Source of the DNA: Clostridiales bacterium
Lineage (GTDB): Bacteria > Bacillota > Clostridia > Christensenellales > Christensenellaceae
Length of the DNA stretch: 15,914 bases
NCBI GenBank assembly: GCA_003343685.1
Contig: QAKS01000001.1
Location: 1 to 15,914 of the forward strand
Direction of reading: 5' to 3'
Both the position numbers and the translations under genes were made by a program. Below, piece by piece: positions 12,745 through 15,914 of the stretch (positions are counted from its first letter, which is position 1; every line of letters begins with the position of its first letter). The notes below the pieces were generated by a model that worked only from the letters and a program-made list of their open reading frames with translations, did not search any database and had not been told where the DNA came from.

Positions 12745-14978
12745 AGGTGATATTGGCGAAACACGCGGGTTTTTGCTTTGGTGTAAAGCGGGCGGTAGAG
12801 CAGGCGTCTTGTCTGGCGGAGCAGGGAAAAAAGCTGTGTACGCTGGGACGGCTCATACACAATGCCTCTGTAGTGGAACGCTTGGAAAAAAAGGGAATCC
12901 GCTGTATTGACTCCATCGACGAGGTAAGACCGGGGGAGAGTGTGATTATCCGCTCTCACGGCGTGCCGAAGAGCTGCTATGAGGAACTGGAAAAAAGACA
13001 GATCGAGTATTTTGACCTGACCTGTCCTTTTGTTGAGAGAATACACAAACGCGTGGAACAGGCGCGGAATCATTATGAAAGGATTGTCATTGTAGGGAGA
13101 GCAGACCACCCTGAGGTACAGGGAATTTACGGCTGGGCAGGAGAAAAGGCGTGTGTTGTTCCGGACGTGAAGGCAGCGGAAGCACTGCCGTGGGCTGAAA
13201 AGGTGCTGGTGGTCGCGCAGACGACAATCAAAAGAGAGCTGCTTGACAGCGTTTACGCTATCGTAAAGGAAAAAAGCGCGGAAGCAGAGCTGTTTGACAG
13301 CATTTGCGAGACGACGTATCTGCGCCAGAAAGAGACGAGGGAATTGGCTGAACAGTCCGATGCAGTGATCGTCATTGGCGATAAAAACAGTTCCAACACG
13401 GCGAAATTATATGAAATTGCAAAAAAAATATGTAAAAATACCCAATACATTGAATCTGCAGATGAACTAATACTTGAAAAATTTTTTAGATGTGATATAA
13501 TTAGCATTGTTGCCGGTGCATCCGCACCGGATTGGATAATCAGGGAGGTAAGAACACGAATGAACGAAAACGAAAACACTCTGGTGAACGGCGAAGAAGC
13601 CGCTGCCAAAGTGCAGGAGAGCGAAAATGTAGCTACCGCTGTGGAGGAGGTTGAGCAGAATTCAGTGGCCGAAGCTACGATGGACGCTCAGGAGACCGAG
13701 ACGGCAAAGGTTGAAGAAGATGCCGCAGCACCTGCGGAAGAGTCTGGCGACGACGCGAAGGACGGAGACCAGGATTTCCTGGCGGCTCTGGAGGAGACGT
13801 TTGTCAAGATAAAGCCGCATCAATTCATCACAGGCAAGGTGAGTCAGGTCTCTGACGATGAAGTTTGTGTTAGTATAGAAGGATATAAGGCAGACGGTAT
13901 CATCAAGAAGGACGATCTTTCGGCTGATGGAAATATTTCTCCCACGGAGAAATTTAAGATTGACGACGAGATTGAGGCTGAAGTCATCAAGATGAACGAC
14001 GGTGAAGGAAGAGTGCTTCTTTCCAGAAAGAAAATTGAAAGCCAGATTAAATGGCGTGAACTCGTAGAAAATCTGGATCAGGAGAAAGTCTATGAGTGCA
14101 AGGTCATGAAGGTGATTAAGGGCGGTGTGCTCTCCAAGCTGGAGGGATATGACGCTTTTATACCGGCTTCTCAGTTGTCCCTCAAATATGTTGAGGATCT
14201 GAACGAGTTTACGGGCAAGGTTCTGCCGGTAAAGATCATAGATATCGACAAGCGCCAGAAGCGTTTTGTTCTCTCTCACAAGGAAATTTTGAAGGAACAG
14301 GCGGAAGAAGAGGAAAAGAAGCTGTTTGAGAGCTTTGAAAAGGGTTCTGTGGTTAAGGGCACAGTTAAGAGATTGACCGATTTTGGTGCGTTTGTTGATG
14401 TAGGCGGCGTGGATGGACTGCTCCATATTACGGATATCAGCTGGGCGCGCATTAATCATCCCAAGGATGTCCTGAGTGAAAATCAGGAGATTGAGGTCAA
14501 AATTCTGAATGTGGATCCCGACAAGAAGAAAATATCCCTCGGATATAAGCAGCTTCAGCCTAAGCCTTGGGATTTGGCTCCCGAGAAATATCATGCGGGA
14601 GATGTCGTGGAAGGTAAAGTAGTCCGCATGGCTCCGTTTGGCGCTTTTGTGGAGCTTGAGCCCACGATCGACGGATTGGTGCATATTTCTCAGGTTTCGG
14701 ACAGACGTATCGAAAAGGTTGAGGATGTGCTTTCACTGGGTCAGGTTGTGAACGTCAAGATCATGGAAGTGAATCCAGAGAAGCGCCGCATCAGTCTTTC
14801 GATGAGAGCGCTGATTGAGAAGCCTGCTCAGAATAACGAAGAAGAAGAGGGAGCCCGAGGTGGGAAGAAAGAGAAGAGGGACAGAGAGGAAAAATTCTCT
14901 TATACGATTCCTCCGGTGGAAGAAGCTACCACGTCTTTGGCAGATCTTTTCACCAAGTTGGACGACTCAGACAAATAG
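12741..14978 (+). CDS. ispH-rpsA: Fused HMBPP reductase (IspH) and ribosomal protein S1
   Basis: 745 residues. Residues 1-273 are IspH (LytB), the last MEP-pathway enzyme, reducing HMBPP to IPP and DMAPP. [4Fe-4S] ligands C12, C95 and C189 are present, with substrate residues H40, H73, H123, E125, the NSSNT motif (216-220) and S261. Residues 274-350 form an acidic low-complexity linker. Four S1 RNA-binding repeats follow: about 360-430, 447-516, 535-604 and 619-689; the last two are the most canonical (TDFGAFVDVGGVDGLLHI, APFGAFVELE). S1 aids mRNA binding on the 30S subunit; the E. coli form has six repeats. The tail is charged and ends DDSDK. The frame is open throughout, but residue 274 is a Met with its own ribosome site (see 13560). 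Such fusions are widespread in Clostridia. Confidence 0.95.
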   Translation: MKVILAKHAGFCFGVKRAVEQASCLAEQGKKLCTLGRLIHNASVVERLEKKGIRCIDSIDEVRPGESVIIRSHGVPKSCYEELEKRQIEYFDLTCPFVERIHKRVEQARNHYERIVIVGRADHPEVQGIYGWAGEKACVVPDVKAAEALPWAEKVLVVAQTTIKRELLDSVYAIVKEKSAEAELFDSICETTYLRQKETRELAEQSDAVIVIGDKNSSNTAKLYEIAKKICKNTQYIESADELILEKFFRCDIISIVAGASAPDWIIREVRTRMNENENTLVNGEEAAAKVQESENVATAVEEVEQNSVAEATMDAQETETAKVEEDAAAPAEESGDDAKDGDQDFLAALEETFVKIKPHQFITGKVSQVSDDEVCVSIEGYKADGIIKKDDLSADGNISPTEKFKIDDEIEAEVIKMNDGEGRVLLSRKKIESQIKWRELVENLDQEKVYECKVMKVIKGGVLSKLEGYDAFIPASQLSLKYVEDLNEFTGKVLPVKIIDIDKRQKRFVLSHKEILKEQAEEEEKKLFESFEKGSVVKGTVKRLTDFGAFVDVGGVDGLLHITDISWARINHPKDVLSENQEIEVKILNVDPDKKKISLGYKQLQPKPWDLAPEKYHAGDVVEGKVVRMAPFGAFVELEPTIDGLVHISQVSDRRIEKVEDVLSLGQVVNVKIMEVNPEKRRISLSMRALIEKPAQNNEEEEGARGGKKEKRDREEKFSYTIPPVEEATTSLADLFTKLDDSDK
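13474..13501 (+). promoter_or_regulatory. Internal promoter candidate for rpsA, within the ispH part
   Basis: TTGAAA (13474-13479), a 16-base spacer and a perfect TATAAT (13496-13501) preceded by TG one base upstream, giving a full extended -10. The surrounding 13400-13510 is clearly more A/T-rich than the rest of the gene. Transcription would start near 13508, about 52 bases before the ATG at 13560. Confidence 0.55.
13513..13530 (+). promoter_or_regulatory. Stem-loop before the internal rpsA start
   Basis: A perfect 7-bp stem, CCGGTGC (13513-13519) with GCACCGG (13524-13530), and loop ATCC, ending 11 bases before the ribosome site. It would lie in the leader of an rpsA-only transcript. It also encodes the conserved GASAP of IspH, so coding constraint may explain part of it. 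Confidence 0.5.
13560..14978 (+). other. rpsA: In-frame internal start: possible free ribosomal protein S1 (472 aa)
   Basis: The ATG at 13560 is codon 274 of the fusion and begins MNENENTLVNGEE. AGGGAGG (13542-13548) lies 11 bases upstream, as good a ribosome site as any in the window. Translation from here gives a 472-residue protein with the acidic leader and all four S1 repeats, i.e. a complete four-repeat S1. The fusion thus keeps the parts of a stand-alone rpsA gene. Use of this start is inferred, not shown. Confidence 0.6.
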
Positions 14979-14992
14979 TAAAACCATGTGTG

Positions 14993-15019
14993 AAAGCCCG
15001 GAATTTTCCGGGCTTTTTT
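14993..15019 (+). terminator. Rho-independent terminator after ispH-rpsA
   Basis: AAAGCCCGG (14993-15001) pairs with CCGGGCTTT (15008-15016) around AATTTT, followed by a T-run to 15019. On the minus strand it follows the DUF4363 gene by about a dozen bases and can also form, but ends in only three T, so it is a weaker terminator there. Confidence 0.85.
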
Positions 15020-15031
15020 GTTGCTGATCAA

Positions 15032-15412
15032 TCAGAAAATAATCTTCATAGAAGGAGAATCTAATACGACGAGATGTTCAAAGCAGAGTTGAAGCGTTGC
15101 AAGAGCGATGTCGGCTGTGCAAAAATCTCCATGCCGTATGGAAACCGTCAGCGTGCACAGTTCCTCGTCGATAATGTCAATAATACTGTGATCCAATAGA
15201 ATAGACATGGACGCACTATGCGTTTTCCACATCTTTTCAAGATTTTCGGCGCGTGAAAGAGCAAGAACACCGTTTTCTGACGACAGAGCCTCTGAGGTGG
15301 ATTGTAATTCGGAAAACAACTCATCCGTCGTATTCCGGATAAAGGAGTTTTGAAGGAAGGCTCCGATCAGCAAAAAAGCAAAAATGACGATGACGGCAAT
15401 ACGCTTACTCAT
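15032..15412 (-). CDS. DUF4363 family membrane-anchored protein
   Basis: A 126-residue protein with one N-terminal hydrophobic helix (about 5-22, IAVIVIFAFLLIGAFL) and an outward-facing or soluble helical domain containing ENLEKMWKTHSASMSILLDH and ELCTLTVSIRHGDF. These features match DUF4363, a family of unknown function found mostly in Clostridia. It overlaps the end of the DUF421 gene by eight bases (15405-15412), so the two are coupled. It converges on the ispH-rpsA terminator. No function is proposed beyond partnership with the DUF421 protein. Confidence 0.8.
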   Translation of the reverse strand: MSKRIAVIVIFAFLLIGAFLQNSFIRNTTDELFSELQSTSEALSSENGVLALSRAENLEKMWKTHSASMSILLDHSIIDIIDEELCTLTVSIRHGDFCTADIALATLQLCFEHLVVLDSPSMKIIF

Positions 15413-15914
15413 TGGTACTGGGAAAATGTGTCCGGCCGTTTTTTACGTTGCCGTAAACGTCCTGTAAAAAGTAATTTCCGTCGGATGTAAGCATAAAAAG
15501 ATACACCTTCTTTTTCTTAGAATAGCCGAGCTTTCGCAGAATGACGAATACGGCGTTTTTACTCAGACAGAGGGCACACAGCCCGGCGTGATGTATGGCG
15601 CCGTTAATGATCATGGTGATGTAGCTGTCGTTCGATCGACTGTTTTCATCGGAAGAGCCGGTATTGGCGAGAACGGAAAGTTGGCCGTTGGTTTCCAGAA
15701 TGGCGTAATGGATGGAGGAAATATCGGTGTTACCTGCTATTCTGAGCTGTTCCAGTAGATTCCACATGCTGTATTCCAATCGCCGCAGCTCCTGAGCCAT
15801 CACGACGCCGTCACAGATCAGAATACTCGGCTGTCCGCAAAACATACGGCGCACCAATGAAAACCGCATGGATGCGGCATTGATTAGGCTGTACATCAGC
15901 ATCAGAGTTACAGC
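15405..15914 (-). CDS. DUF421 (YetF-like) membrane protein, C-terminal part
   Basis: The gene enters from the right edge; 169 codons of its 3' part are seen. The frame is open to the edge, and an internal Met at 15902 is probably not the start, since DUF421 proteins begin with about three membrane helices and have about 230 residues. The visible part has the end of the membrane region (MYSLINAASMRFSLVRRM). The DUF421 domain follows: GQPSILICDGVVMAQELRRL, then a stretch on disposition of LLEQLRIAGNTDISSIHYA, and ETNGQLSVL, the most conserved motif. B. subtilis relatives (YetF, YrbG, YkjA type) are of unclear function; some have been linked to spores. Downstream is DUF4363, a pairing commonly seen in Clostridia. 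Confidence 0.85.
   Translation of the reverse strand, partial: AVTLMLMYSLINAASMRFSLVRRMFCGQPSILICDGVVMAQELRRLEYSMWNLLEQLRIAGNTDISSIHYAILETNGQLSVLANTGSSDENSRSNDSYITMIINGAIHHAGLCALCLSKNAVFVILRKLGYSKKKKVYLFMLTSDGNYFLQDVYGNVKNGRTHFPSTNE

Noticed and set aside
13020-13035. Possible loss of an IspH cluster cysteine by fusion
   Set aside because: All three cysteines (C12, C95, C189) and the main substrate residues are present, so the IspH part should be active.
13662-14684. 340-codon minus-strand frame opposite the S1 repeats
   Set aside because: It mirrors a well-conserved repetitive coding region; no ribosome site or family motif supports it.

Overview
The window looks like chromosomal core DNA of an endospore-forming member of the Clostridia (Firmicutes), with roughly balanced base composition. 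The evidence is a complete eight-gene spoIIIA sporulation operon, an asp23-amaP-DUF2273-nusB block, and an ispH-rpsA gene fusion, which is a familiar arrangement in Clostridia. I cannot assign a genus. No transposon, phage, CRISPR array, tRNA or rRNA was seen.

Layout. (1) 1-1101, minus strand: a BtpA/SgcQ-family gene and the start of a HAD phosphatase run off the left edge, driven by a strong promoter. (2) 1183-3095, plus strand: an M42 metallo-aminopeptidase and a DeoR-type repressor. M42 (SgcX-like), BtpA (SgcQ-like) and DeoR (SgcR-like) are the non-transport families of the poorly understood E. coli sgc carbohydrate cluster, so 1-3095 reads as one divergent, probably self-regulated, metabolic locus of unknown substrate. 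It ends in one or two hairpin terminators. (3) 3237-7810: spoIIIAA to spoIIIAH behind a sigma-E-like promoter. They encode the channel complex that links mother cell and forespore. Two oddities are a SpoIIIAE start that cannot be placed and an SpoIIIAF of only 90 residues. (4) 7822-9170: an envelope-stress/alkaline-shock module (asp23, amaP, DUF2273) with its own promoter and a strong intercistronic hairpin. (5) 9180-14978: a tightly packed housekeeping run, nusB, a TsaD-like paralogue, ispA, cmk, plsC and ispH-rpsA, with overlaps or short gaps and a clear terminator. (6) 15032-15914, minus strand: a convergent DUF421-DUF4363 membrane protein pair running off the right edge.

The most interesting structure is inside the ispH-rpsA fusion. 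The 3' end of the ispH portion carries an extended -10 promoter, a perfect stem-loop, a strong ribosome binding site and an in-frame ATG. Ribosomal protein S1 may therefore be made both as a fusion and as a free protein. No clearly novel defence, mobile or RNA system was found; most of the window is ordinary core genome with local peculiarities.
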